Origin: Vicia villosa
Taxonomy: Eukaryota; Streptophyta; Magnoliopsida; Fabales; Fabaceae
Reading direction: 5' to 3'
Length of the DNA stretch: 64,000 nt
Assembly: GCF_029867415.1 (NCBI RefSeq)
Contig: NC_081185.1
Location: 112,145,617 to 112,209,616 of the forward strand
This document shows positions 1 through 11,430 of this stretch, one piece after another. The translations under genes and the position numbers were made by a program. Position 1 is the stretch's first letter. Every line of letters starts with the position of its first letter. Below the pieces are notes generated by a model. It searched no databases. It saw nothing but the letters and a program-made list of their open reading frames with translations, and was not told the origin of the DNA.

Positions 1-659
1 CGAACACCGAGTTATTATCTCTTACAAGGAAGGGAAGTAAAAGGATTTGATTGAATCTAAGGATTAAGGAGAACATGCTTATCCAAAATCTAGACTTAAG
101 TGGTTAAATGAAGGTGACTCCAATAGTAAATACTTCCACCGAGTTATGAAGGAGAGAAGAAGACGGAACCATATTAGTTCTATCGTTACTAGCAGGGGGT
201 CCTTAATTCGGTTAAAGATGTGAAAGAGGCGGTGAAGGTGCATTTTGAGGACAAATTTCGTGAGCCTAGTTCTGTTAGGCCCTTGTTAGAAGGTCTTGAT
301 TACCGATCTATGATTTTGGAAGACAACACCACTCTTGAGGCTCCTTTCTTGGATCAGGAGATTTAGGATGCGGTTTGGAGCTGCGATGGCGCGAAGAGCC
401 CGGGACCGGACGGTATGTCTCTTCTTTTTATTAAAAGATGCTGGTATTTCACGAGTAAGGATATCATCGCTTGATTTAGATACTTTCATGGTGGAGTGGT
501 TTTGTCTAAATCCATAACATTCTATTTCCTTTCCCTAATCCCGAAGGTTTCCAACCCTTTGATTTTAGACGAGTATTGTCTTATTTGTTTAGCAGGATCA
601 AGAGAGTCTTGTCGTAGGTCATCTCTAATTGTCAAAGCGCCTTTGTTCCGGGTAGGTAA

Positions 660-1110
660 ATGTTAGACAATGTGCTAGTAGTTAATGAAACAGTGGAATT
701 TGCTACTAAGGAAGGAAAGGAATGCCTCATTTTCAAAGTAGATTTCGAAAAGGCATACGATAAAGTAAGTTGGAATTTCCTAAGGTTCATGATAAGAAAA
801 TTGGGATTTGGAGAGTTATGGATGAAATGGATGGAGGCTCTAGTGTTCTCAAGTAGTATATCAGTAATGGTTAATGGAAGCCATACTAAGGAATTTCGTG
901 TGGCAAGGGGTTTGTGCCAAGGAGATCCCATTTATCCCTTTCTCGTTGTTATAGTAGCAGAAGGTTTGAAGCTTTTAGTCAATAAGGCGGTGGAAAATGG
1001 AGATTTCAAGGGTTTTAATGTGAACGGAGGATGTTTCATAGAAGTGGTTTAGTTTGCGGACGACACTCTCTTGGTAGGCGACGGGAGTTGGAAACACTTA
1101 TGGGCTATTA
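660..1110 (+). pseudogene. LINE reverse transcriptase core, broken
   Basis: The open stretch contains FKVDFEKAYDKVSWNFL (first catalytic Asp motif) and ARGLCQGDPIYPFLVV (the GxPQGxxxSP-like motif, diverged). An in-frame TAG at about 1050-1052 is followed directly by FADDTLLVG, the catalytic FADD box, in the same frame. The enzyme would copy element RNA at a nicked chromosomal target. The stop before FADD and upstream disruptions show it is dead. The neighbouring frames carry only shadows of this block. Confidence 0.85.
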
Positions 1111-2173
1111 AAGAGGTCTTGAAGGGATTTGAACTAGTATCGGGTCTTAGGATCAACATTAGTTCCCATTTCTTTGACTTGGCTACCTCTTTCTCGGGTG
1201 CAAGACGGAGAAGAAATAGTTTGTTTTTCTTTGAATTCCCATAGGCTCAAATCCTAGAAGGTCATGTTCTTAGAGATCCTTAGTGGATAAGGTTAGGCGA
1301 AGAGTTTCTTCGTGGCACGGTAGATAGATTAGCTTCGGCGGGAGGTTAACGCTAATCAAATAAATTTTAAGTAGCGTGGCTATTTTCAACCTCTCTTTTT
1401 ACAAAGCACCTAAGAAGGTTATCAAGGAGCTCAATAAAATTCAAAATAACTTCTTGCGGGGGGATTGGAAGAGAAGAGGAAAATGCAATAGGTTAGTTGG
1501 AACGATGTTTGTTTATTAATCGACAAGGGAGGCCTTGGATTGAGGAGGATGGAGGAGTTTAATTTGGCTCTTTTGTCTAAATGGAGGTGGAGAATTCTAA
1601 TTGATCAAATTCTTTGTGGTACCATCTCTTGAAGGCTCGATATGGTGATATCATGCCAGTGGAGGAGGAGATTTTAATGTCAACTCGTTTAAGTCGGTGT
1701 GGTGGGTGGATATTTACTCTTTGGGAAACAACTCTCTGAAGGATGTTTTTGCGAATCATTGTGAGTTTCGGATTGGAAATGGCTATTCTACATCTTTTTG
1801 GAAATCTGCTTGGAAGGAGGGAGTGGTTTTAAAAGATGAATTTCAGATTCTTTTTGATATTTCTAACATGCAGGACTGTTCAGTGGCAGCAATGAGAGGC
1901 TGAAGGGATGGCATTTGGAATTGGAGTTACTTTGGTATTCCTCAGCCTGTCACGACATCTTTAGTTGCCGCGAAAATTCAGCGTCTGCTGCTGTTTTTGT
2001 TAGGTTCAGAATCGACTGAGGATAGGGCTGACAGCTTGAAACGGCTGTTGTCCAATGACGATTTGTTTATAGTTTTGTCGTGTTATAAGGCTCTCTGTAA
2101 CAAGTATATTCCGTTCGGACCGGCTAAGTGATGTGATAAAGCTCTGGTTGACGTTTGGAGAGTTGATGTTCCG

Positions 2174-2395
2174 ATGAAGGTTCGTGCTTTCGTTTGGAAT
2201 TATTTCTTAAACAGGAGCCCATACATTGCTTCACTTCTTCATAGACATATTCTTCCTTACTCCTATAATCCTACATGTGTATTCTGTAATACCTCCGAGG
2301 AGACGTCGAGTCATTTGTTACTGCACTGCAGAGTTGTTCAGCTTGCATGGAAGGACATGTCAGACTTGTTAGGCATAGAGTATCTTCTAGCGTAG
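2174..2395 (+). pseudogene. LINE zf-RVT zinc-binding region
   Basis: The 73-residue open stretch reads MKVRAFVWNYFLNR, then CVFCNTSEETSSHLLLHC. This is the Cys-X2-Cys-X7-His-X4-Cys arrangement of the zf-RVT domain that follows reverse transcriptase in plant L1 elements. It terminates at a TAG and the coding signal resumes at 2447 in a decayed state. Confidence 0.8.
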
Positions 2396-2793
2396 AATTT
2401 CAAAGAAAGTTTCTCGGTTTAGAGTTCGTCTTGCAGCCTTAAGAAAATGAATAGCATGAAGGAGAGGAGCGTGTGGATGGCGATTGTGTGGAGTGTGTGG
2501 CTTTGTAGAAACGGTATTATTTTTAAGGATTCAGTTTGGAACGTGTCGGATATCGTTTGGGGTTGTAAAGCTCTAATTTGGAGGTGGTCGTTCATCGGAA
2601 GAATTACGCAATCCAACTGTAATTTTTACAAGTTTAGCAAAAACGTGTTGCTTTACTTAGGCTAGGTTGCAATTGGTTGTGTAATTTGCTTCTGTTCTAT
2701 TGCTTTTGTTCTGAGGATTGTTTTTTCTTCCTCTGCTTGTTCTGTATTTTGGAGTTTATGCTCCTTCTTTAATATATCTTGCCTTCAAAAAAA

Positions 2794-3101
2794 TATATGT
2801 ATTTTTGAATCATTATTTTGCAACATGTTTAGAACCTTTTATAAAGTTTCTTAAAAAAACTCAAAATTTGATTTCTAAGTCGAAATTTTCATTACTTGTA
2901 TATCTTTTAAAATTTGTAAAATTCATATTTAATTCTTATTTTAAAAAATTCTAAAGTTTGGTATATAAATATTTTACAGTATTTTAAACATGTATAAAAA
3001 TAAATTATTAAAAATTTAAAAATTAAAGAGTAATTGAATAGTTTTCAAAATTTTAGAAAATACTAGGGACTAGCATGCATAAAAATTTTAGAAGTACCAT
3101 T
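2794..3101. other. AT-rich spacer without gene
   Basis: About 300 bases of A/T-rich sequence between the LINE tail and the start of the Ogre-like LTR. No coding signal, RNA gene or clear repeat is visible. Confidence 0.6.
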
Positions 3102-3498
3102 TGTAATACCCCAAAATTTGCACATCATATTTCAAGACAAATTGTATCAGGCACTAAGATCTCCAATTGTTCAAAGTGGTACAAAAAGCAAGCATATCTA
3201 TCACAAAAGACATTTTTTCTCAAAGAGTGTTACATGAGTATGGAAGACTCAATTGAGATAAAACCAAAAGGATCATTTAGAGGACATCTTGAGCTTTCTA
3301 AAAAGTCCTAGAACGCCTTCATATGATCAAAATTGAGAAAGCTATGAATGGTGCAAGTTGGGCTATTTTTTATAAATGTTTGAAATCACAATTGGCAAAA
3401 TTCCAACTTTTAAGTAATGGGCCTTTGATTTTGGGTCACCCACGTGATTTTAAGCCCAAAAAGAGTCCATGGATCAAATATTTTTATTTTTATGATAT

Positions 3499-3503
<5 letters not shown>

Positions 3504-3589
<86 letters not shown>
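3504..3589. repeat. (AT)n microsatellite
   Basis: Uninterrupted AT dinucleotide tract of about 85 bases. Open frames across it are artefacts. Confidence 0.97.
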
Positions 3590-3594
<5 letters not shown>

Positions 3595-5415
3595 AATTAT
3601 TTAAATTCAAATAAAATCAAATAAGTCATGAGATAATTATATAATTGTTGAATTAATCTTTTTCCCTTGATCAAAATCTGAGTAAATATCATCTAATGGC
3701 TAGGATTGGTTGGAAAATATGCAAGAATTAGAAAAGCACCCAAAATAGCAAGATTTGGTGCAAATATCTATCAAATATTTTCTCAATTTTCCTCTCACCA
3801 ATCACATGATTTCTTTCCCAAGTGGTTGACCTAATTTCTTTATTATATATACTCCAATCACTCAGCAACATGGGGGATGAAAACTTGGAGGAGGAGATTG
3901 GCAAGAGAATATGGGTTTTCAAGAGAAGAAATTTCAAAGAGAGGAGGATTCATACTTTGCGTTCCAAGCAACTTCAAGACTCTCCATTCGTTCCTTCCAT
4001 CTCTAGAGGTAATAAAAGGTAGCATTGTATCGTTAACCGTGGAGAAATACCTTTGGAAGTCATACACGTTATCACTCATAATTCACGCATTCTTGAAATT
4101 TGTATCTCATGTTTCAGCATGTTTTAATCGTAACTAATGGTTTTGTTGAGTCCCTAATATGTTTTAGAGAAGGACTGGAGCGTTAGGTTGGAGTTTAGAA
4201 GCCTATAATGAGAAACACCATGGTTAGGGCTCAAAGAACACAAGATTTCAGATTCCTATTTTTAGGGTGCTTCGAGGCGAGATAATGGCATATTCATGCT
4301 CAGGGAGAAGAATCAAGTTGATTCATGGCCTTGGTCGCAATTAAAATGATCGATTTTGCGAGTTTGTGTTTTTGTAGGTTTCGCTACGAAGGAATCGCAG
4401 CTAATTCCCAGATATCGTAGCTAATTCATAGTTGTGTATTTGAATTTTTTTATTTTTCATAATTGCTACGAAAATCAGGTAGCAAAGTTGTAGCTAAATT
4501 CTAGCTACGTCGTAGCAAAAGATCCAGGGCTGAGCGAAGGAGAAGATGGATGCGTGGCACGTAGCTCGTTCTTGATTTTCTGGTCAAACTGGACGTGGGA
4601 CCAGTCTGACGGTCCTTTTGACTCTACAAACTTCCATGCATTTTTTATATATTTTATTTATTCTTGTGCATGTTGTTAACGTGAATTGCAGGTGGCGCAG
4701 CTGGCAATGGGCAATGACCTTTCCCTATAGGGACGTGGGCTCAAACCTTACCTCCAACATCTAGTTTATTTTTTTTAATTTCTCACCTTCATCTCTTTTT
4801 CTTAATTAACCCCTTTAATTAATTAATTAATCACACTAAATCACCAAAATAAAATAAAAAAACTAGTTTCTTTTTTAGATTTTAATTAACTTTTTTTTAC
4901 TTAATCTTTTAATTAATTTATTAATTAGGTATTTATAATCTTAAAATTAATTAGGCATAATTTTTTTTCAATCAATTAATTTAATAATGTATAATTAAAT
5001 TGATTAGGTCAATTAGTTTATGATTTAGGATTAATTAATTTAGGTTTTCACTTAAATCAAACCCTACTTTTTCCAACTCTATTTTTTCCCGATTCTTCTT
5101 CTCCCTCTCAATTTCTCCATGATTGTCGCATGTGTGTTTACATTTAAATTCTAGAAACATGTATAGGTCGCAAAGTTTTTATTGTTGTAAAAGCTTAACT
5201 TAGGGTTTACTTTTCCGCATTTACCTTTTCCCCCGGTTTTTTGGTTATGTATCCCTAATCCCCGAAGCCATGTAATAGCGTAGGAACCTTTATTCTTCCG
5301 CAATTTATTTTCAGCAAATATATTAACTGCTAGTAATTAGGGTTGTATGGCAAGATAAAATCAATCGCTAGCTAACCTTAATTCAAGATAATATATCTGA
5401 ATCTAACACACTTCG

Positions 5416-7490
5416 GGTAACACCCGTATTTATTATTTCGTATTTTATTTTATTATTTGTGAATTATGTGGATTAAGTGTGTTTATATGTGCTTATGTGG
5501 CTTTATGTTATTTATTGAGTTTTACTAGTAAATGACATAAGTTGGTGATTAGACTAGTTATTGGGCCTATGATAGGATTAACATTAGAGAGGTGTTAATT
5601 AGGGCCCATTAGCAACTAGAAGATAGTAAGGGTTTAACAAAACAAGGTTTTTAGAGGAAAATAGAATTAGAAGCTCATTTGGGGATTTTTGGTGAAAGAA
5701 GAGAAGAGAGAAGAGAAAGAGAGATTGAAGATTAGAGTTGGCTTCAATCCAAATCCCAAGGTAAGGGTGAGGTTCTTTCATGATAGAGGAATGTATGATA
5801 ATGTTTAGGGTGGGATTTTGATTATGTGTTGCATCCATGGAATTGTGTGTAGAACTTTAGGGTTTATGATGAAAATGCATGAATCTTTGATTGAGAATGT
5901 GTTTTAATTGATGTTTGATGATAAATGATGATAGATTTCGTGACTATATGTATTTAATTGCTGTTTAGAATGAGTTTTGGGTGATGGATGAGTGATTACG
6001 CAGGTCTGACATTGTTGTGAATTTTCTAAATTATCGCGCGTCCGCTAAGCGGCCCTGGCTAGCTAAGCGGATGCTGAGTGAAAAATTAAAAATGCGCGAG
6101 CTCGCTAAGCGGAGCTGGTCCGCTAAGCGGAGCTGCGAAAACTAAAAGTTTCTGTATTTAGTCTGTAGAAGCGCGCTTCAAGCGGGCTAGTGGAAAATTG
6201 TGTTTCCATAAGCGCGCTGGTGGGTCGCTCAACGGACCCTGCTGTACAAAACTTGTTCAAACTTTAACATGATGTATATTTTGATCCGTAACTCCTTTCT
6301 AAGTTCCGTTTGAACATCCGTGAAGCTTTAATTGATGCCTTTCTAATGAATATGAATTGAAAACCTTTGGAAACCTTTTTGAATCTTTTTTCGAAATTGT
6401 ATTATTGGATGTCGTATTTGGTGTTGTGAAGTGATGTATTATTGTATGATGATACAACATAGCGACATGATTGTGAAGTGATGAATTACTATAAAAGTAA
6501 TGATGTTTAGTCGATGTTGGTGATGTGTTGTAAATGTTGTGTTTGTGTGGATGTTGCATTCATTGAGTCACATCCATTGCATAAAAGAGACGCGACCTTA
6601 ATGGCAAAAGTGATGAGGCCTTAATGGTAAATAGCGACGTGTGCCCAATGGCTAATTAGAGACGTGGGAGTTTTACTCCAAATGGTACCACATGCATTTG
6701 CATAAGTCGAGTCACATGTAAAGTGCATTTGAGTCTTATTTAATTTTGTTGTTATGACTTGATGAAGATATGTTGGAGTGATGTGAGGATTTGATGATGA
6801 GATGTTTACCGTGATGTGTTGGAATCTTACTTGTGAATTGCATATATTGTCATGGTTGATTGTTGACATTGTTGTCGTCTCATAAGTCGATTATGTGATG
6901 TGAATTGTTTTATTGAGTGTTGTGATGAGAAGTGGTGACCAATGTATGATTTTTCTCTTGTTTTAAATATTATCATACGTTTCTTTATAATGAATGATAT
7001 TTCACCCCTTCTGTTTGAATGTTACCCTCTATTAGTAATGTGCAGGTAACTACGTGGAGTATCCGTTTACCTTTTAGCTCGTGTCGGTGTGTCTATGCTC
7101 TGATACGTAACACTCGGGGGACGTCTAGCTTGTTTTGACTATGTCCTGTTATCTTGTCATTTCAGTTATTATACTTGGATGTTGTTATCTCTCATTGGAT
7201 TATGTTGTTATGTCCTATAAAGATATGTTGGATTTTTAGTTGCCCATGTTTGGAATGTATGACTTGAATATTGTTGTTGATGTTGTTCCGCTGCGATATT
7301 ATGACTATTTGAGCATGGAAGTTTAATGAATTATGATTCCTCCATTATATGTGTTATGTATCTATGATTATGAGCATGATTGGTGATTTGTTTAAGTTGA
7401 TATTTGTGACGCCTCGAATCATGATGCTTGTTTTGAGATTTTGCACTATGATTTTCCTGTATATTTGCAGGGTAGATTTGGGGTGTTGCA
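5416..7490 (+). mobile_element. Diverged solo LTR (Ty3-like) inside the Ogre-like LTR
   Basis: The left edge reads GGTAACACCCG and the right edge GGGGTGTTGCA, a decayed TG...CA pair with the short inverted termini usual for LTRs. The 5-bp flanks, CTTCG (5411-5415) and CTTTG (7491-7495), differ at one base, as expected for an old target duplication. The interior carries several CTAAGCGG motifs at 6051-6135 and GATACGTAACACTCGGG near 7100, both familiar from legume Ty3 LTRs. No internal region lies between two LTR copies, hence a solo LTR. No gene is present in these 2 kb. Confidence 0.5.
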
Positions 7491-8217
7491 CTTTGCACAC
7501 TTGCACCTTTAGGGTAACTCCTCTTCGATGCCTTTTGATAAAATGGTCATGTCTCTCGAACATAAGGGTACCGTTAGCAAAAAGTCCCTCGATTCAAAAA
7601 TCATCACAAATATCATAGTCCCTCGATGACCCTCGATGTTGCCTACGAATATATGATCTCGTCCCTCGATTGTTGCCTACGAAAATTGATGATCGTCCCT
7701 TAGAATTTGATAAAGGTAGCTCTATCATGTTGCTTTCAATGACCATAGACGACCCATCGATGTCCCTTAAACGTCCAATAGATAGGACTACCTACCCACA
7801 AATGGTATGGTTAGTCCTATCCCTTAAAGAAAGTAAGAAAATATAGGAAAGACCAAACATTAGGGTAAGTTACTTTTAATTGCTTTCTCAATAATAAAAA
7901 GTAAAAAATGTTTTTCACACCCCGTTTTTTAAACATTGTCTTTTAGGCATTTTCAAGACAACACTTTGTATACATCCGTACAAGGATCAACTCTTTACAA
8001 ATTATTTTTCTAAACACATACTAAACTTTTTCAAACAAGTCAAACAAGTCAAACAATTCAAAAGTGAGCTAAGCAATTAAGAGCTCATAGATAACTACGA
8101 ATGAAAAGGATGCTAACACCTTCCCTTTTCATAACCTACCCCCCGAACTCAATCTCTTTCAAAAAAAGGTCTTTCTTGTTCTTTTAGCCTTTCCTAATTG
8201 GATAAAATAAAAGTTGG

Positions 8218-8226
8218 TGGCGACTC
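8218..8226 (+). other. Primer-binding-site-like motif (TGGCGACTC)
   Basis: TGGCGACTC follows the presumed LTR end. It resembles the start of the tRNA-Arg type primer site of Ogre elements, but the following bases (TTGCTATCC) have diverged. A near match in the opposite orientation (GGCGACTGT on the minus strand) occurs at about 55600. Confidence 0.45.
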
Positions 8227-8519
8227 TTGCTATCCGCACATTTTAAAGTCAGTTCTCCCACTGTATTACAAAATTCATTAAAAGAAAACTTTTAAAGGAC
8301 TAATTGAATGTTGGTTTATTTATGGGAACGGAAAACATATTTAACCATAACCGTTATTATGATGATCCTTTCTATTTTGTCATACATTGACATTTGAAGT
8401 CTTCACCTTTTTTTATATATATTTGATATAGGGTGACTTCATTTAAACCTAGACAATATAGAAGAGATCTTCTTGATAGACCTCGGTTAGGACCTTAACT
8501 TTGATTGTTACTATTATCG

Positions 8520-9500
8520 TGCCGTGAAAAATACAGAGTCGTCGTCGAACTTTATTTATTTCAAAGGAAAGGAAAAATATCGAGGAAACCCCAAAATGTG
8601 AAAGAAAATTGTCTGGAAGCCAAATTTGGATTCAAAGAGTCGATTATTAAGGAGAAGGTATTAGCATCCCTCACATCGTTGTACTTAACGAGAACCGTTT
8701 TGGTTGTAAGGGTGTTGTTATGTAAAGGTTAATATATCATTATTGGATTTAAATAAGGGGAAAATAAGTTCTTAATTAGTATGCTCGCTAAGATTTCGGA
8801 GTCATGTGCCTACGTATGCTCATAGTGCAATGAGAAATCAAAGCTCCGTAGTTAGTTTAGAAAATAAGAATTTGTGAGTTTTTTTTTTGTTGGACGATGT
8901 TAATGTTCGTGTTCTAGGAATTAAACGTTGTTTTTATGCTCACGTGTGGGAGGCTTAAACATTGTTTGAATTGTAGTAGAACGGAAATAATGTTTCCTTT
9001 CTAAAAAGTTTGAAGTGAAGAACTAAGGAAAAAATTGAAGTTTGATTGGTTGAGATTGATTGTTAGGATAAACATAGTAGATGGTCTCCCAAGACTACGA
9101 GTATATAGATATACGAGGAATCGGGAAGAATACACCACCAATTCCTTTTTCATTATTTAATTACGAAGATCACCCAGATTTGAGTCGTACTAAAGACTAT
9201 GAATGAAGGTGAATACTTTAGACAACTGTGTGTTACGTCTCATATCAAACAATATTCATAATAAGGATATGAATACACCTTATCATTCTTCTCCCATTTC
9301 CTTAAGGTTCGTATCGCATAATTCATATTGTATTTTTTTAAGGTTTTTTTTAGTTTATTTGCAAAAAAAGAGTTCTAGTCTTAAATGGAGATGGAAAATA
9401 AAGAAAAATGGTTAATGGTGAGGAATTGATCCTAATGTTATTAAGAAAAATTAATACCTAAATCTAAGAGTTTTTTGTAAGGGAAAAGTCCTAAAGGAAC
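8520..9500 (-). mobile_element. Ogre/Tat-like LTR fragment, opposite orientation
   Basis: ACAGAGTCGTCGTCGAAC (8531-8548) is the complement-orientation form of the LTR-end/primer-site region. It is followed by GAGAAGGTATTAGCATC and CGTTGTACTTAACGAGAACC, close to the block GGAAGATATTAGGCACC...CGTTGTACTCAACGG at 55.7 kb. It lies head-on to the plus-strand LTR end at 8217, so two related LTR ends face each other across about 300 bases. No intact coding region. The far boundary is uncertain. Confidence 0.45.
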
Positions 9501-9546
9501 ATGCATTTGTTTTTTTTTTGTTTATGACCTAAAATACTATTTTAAT

Positions 9547-9857
9547 TTAAGGGTTATTACCATTTTACCCGCTTGTCATATAGGCCATTTCTGGTTTATC
9601 CCCCTGTAATCTTTTTATTTTATTTTTAAAAACAACCTTGCCATTTCAAAATACTATCAATTTAGCCCCTAAAATCAAAATCCGCAGGAAAATCTGTAGG
9701 TTTTCTGCGGATTTTCTTTTGGATTTTCCTGCGGATTTTGACTTTAGGGCTAAATTGTTGGTATTTTGAAATGACAAGGTTGTTTTTCAAATTTTTTACA
9801 AGGGGTAAACCAGAAATGGCCTATATGGTAAGGGGTTTTAATGGTAATAACCCTTAA
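9547..9857. mobile_element. Palindromic foldback/MITE element
   Basis: The left end TTAAGGGTTATTACC is the exact reverse complement of the right end GGTAATAACCCTTAA. Complementarity continues inward for most of the element: TATAGGCCATTTCTGGTTTA with its partner near 9810-9830, CAACCTTGCCATTTCAAAATA with its partner near 9756-9782, and AAAATCCGCAGGAAAATC with its partner near 9720-9740. The roughly 311 bases can thus fold into one long hairpin. There is no ORF. TTAA or AATTTAA flanks leave the exact duplication ambiguous. It behaves as a non-autonomous DNA-transposon-like unit. Confidence 0.8.
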
Positions 9858-10130
9858 TTTAATTAACTAAATAGTGGTATTTGGCTAATTAAACCAAAAG
9901 ATGCCTAAGGGAGCATGTGAAAATCATAGGTCAATTTATTATGAAATCATTAAACCAAAAGGAATTAAGCAAAAACATTAATAATTCATAAAATCAAGAT
10001 CAAAGTGTGAAAAGAAACTAAAAGTTTTAATATCTACACACTAAGTCAACAAAATATTTTAAACAAAATTTAAGCCTAAAGATTATTTTTAGTCCTAAAA
10101 TTAATCTAAATAGATATCCTAAAATGTTAT
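9858..10130. other. AT-rich spacer without gene
   Basis: No coding, RNA or repeat signal is recognised between the foldback element and the LTR start at 10131. Confidence 0.55.
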
Positions 10131-10625
10131 TGTAAGAACAAGTTTGGTTCTGCATCTGACCTTATGTTTTGATGATAAAGTTATATGATATCTTAGAGAA
10201 CAATTTAGTATTCTAACGTTTTTTGTCTAGTACGTAAATTTTGCTAATAGGTTCTCACTATGAAGATAAGGCATGTGACGTCGTCAGGTTCTGGACTCAA
10301 CACACTCAGACTTTGGAATAAACCATTTGTGTAGTCAAGTTTAAGAATGCTTATATAACAACGGTTCTAAAGAAAGTTAGCAATAGAGCTTCTAATCGTG
10401 ACTCTTCTAGAAGAAGCTTTTGAAGACAAGGTTCTGTGTTAACAAATTTTGGAGACTTCTTTGGCTTTGTGATTCTGCTGTACAAGTTTTGAAGATTCTA
10501 AAGGCAAGATTTTGGACGAACAAGTTCTGAAGATAAAGATTCTGAAGACCAAGTGCTGAAGCTTCTAAATACAAGGTTATGGATGAACAAGTTCTAAAGA
10601 CTCATATGACTTAGGTTCTAAAGAT
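10131..10625 (+). mobile_element. 5' part of a Copia LTR (host element, split)
   Basis: It begins TGTAAGAACAAGTTTGG, then CTTATGTTTTGATGATAAAG, parallel to the SIRE-type LTR start TGTTAGAACAAGATTTG...TTTTGATGATAACA. It ends abruptly at a junction with truncated gag sequence at about 10626. Its 495 bases plus 23793-24489 (697 bases) total about 1.19 kb. That is the size of related LTRs here (1143 and 1209), and the TATA-like box then falls at a similar depth. I infer these are two halves of one LTR separated by the nested minus-strand array. The interior has many AAG(A/T)TTCTGAAGA-like short repeats. Confidence 0.55.
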
Positions 10626-10626
10626 T

Positions 10627-11360
10627 CTAGTTTGGTATAGACTTACCTTTCTTCTGAGGTTCATTAGCATCCAGCTCAATTTCATGACTCCTCAGAGCAC
10701 TGATCAATTCTTCAAGAGAGACTTCATTCAGATTCTTGGCAATCTTGAAAGCAGTCACCATAGGACCCCATCTTCTTGGCAAGCTTCTGATGATCTTCTT
10801 GACATGATCAGCCCTTGTGTATCCCTTGTCAAGAACTCTCAATCCAGCAGTTAGCGTTTGAAATCTTGAGAACATCTTCTCAATATTCTCATCATCCTCC
10901 ATCTTGAAGGCTTCATATTTCTGGATCAAGGCAAAAGCTTTAGTCTCCTTGACCTGGGCATTTCCTTCATGGGTCATTTTCAATGACTCATATATATCAT
11001 AGGCAGTTTCCCTGTTAGATATCTTCTCATATTCAACATGAGAGATAGCATTCAGCAAAACAGTCCTACATTTATGATGATTTTTGAATTGCTTCTTTTG
11101 GTCATCATTCATTTCTTGTCTTGTAAGCTTTACACCAGTAGCTTTCACTGGATGTTTGTAACCATCCATCAGCACTCCCATAAGTCACCATCTAGACCAA
11201 GGAAGTAACTTTCAAGTTTATCTTTCCAGTATTCAAAGTTTTCACCATCAAATACTGGTGGTCTAGTATAACCATTGTTACCATTTCCATTGTATTGCTC
11301 AGCAGAGCCAGATGTAGATGTATGTGATGGATCTTCACCAGCCATCTTGACTTAAGCGTT
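10627..11360 (-). pseudogene. gag: Truncated second gag copy of the SIRE/Maximus array
   Basis: 184 open codons (11181 to 10627) are nearly identical to the first part of the downstream full gag (22393-20651), ending at the shared KKGKSI. Homology then stops and unrelated LTR sequence begins. Upstream codons back to the gag ATG near 11343 are present, but a one-base difference near 11175 (GGGAGTGCTG versus GGGATCAGCTG in the other copy) shifts the frame. The zinc knuckle and all of pol are absent. It follows a primer site directly, so it is the start of a second, deleted internal region in tandem with the main element. Confidence 0.85.
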
Positions 11361-11416
11361 TTTCTCTTCCTGAATCTTTTTTAAACACGGTTAAGTGCTT
11401 GCACCTTAGAACCGGC

Positions 11417-11428
11417 GCTCTGATGCCA
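11417..11428 (-). other. Primer-binding site (initiator tRNA-Met type), left copy
   Basis: The minus strand reads TGGCATCAGAGC two bases after the LTR end at 11431. This is one mismatch from the usual TGGTATCAGAGC initiator-methionine tRNA primer site of Copia elements. Its presence beside the 3' LTR shows that this LTR also served as a 5' LTR. Confidence 0.85.
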
Positions 11429-11430
11429 AT

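Larger units (their letters stand above)
1..2793 (+). mobile_element. Degenerate LINE (L1-type non-LTR retrotransposon), 5' end outside window
   Basis: The plus-strand translation, broken by many stops and shifts, follows a plant L1 ORF2 in order. Near 90-170 is the linker before the reverse transcriptase (LKWLNEGDSNSKYFHRV). The RT core is at 660-1110, the region after RT lies at 1400-1900, and the zinc-finger zf-RVT block is at 2174-2395. The last readable segment (2447-2665) matches the end of a second LINE at 57.9-58.2 kb (both contain SNCNFY). The sequence stops in a short A-rich tail near 2786 after ATATATCTTGCCTTC, a 3' end shared with the other LINE. It is non-functional. Confidence 0.85.
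3102..8217 (+). mobile_element. Ogre/Tat-like Ty3 LTR, interrupted by a solo LTR
   Basis: The sequence starts TGTAATACCCCAAAATTTG, a start I recognise from long legume Ty3 LTRs. It ends near 8214-8217 just before a TGGCGACTC primer-site motif. With the inserted LTR at 5416-7490 removed, it would be about 3 kb, within the range of Ogre/Tat LTRs. It includes an (AT)n tract at 3504-3589 and a late block (7740-8217) with GGTCTTTCTTGTTCTTTTAG, which appears to match the complement of other Ogre-like LTR ends. No internal coding region of this element follows in the window. The boundary calls are inference from motif recognition. Confidence 0.5.

Noticed and set aside
3323..3604. ORFs through the (AT)n tracts (also at 26646-26834 and 40027-40270)
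   Set aside because: Poly-(Ile-Tyr) products of microsatellites, not genes.
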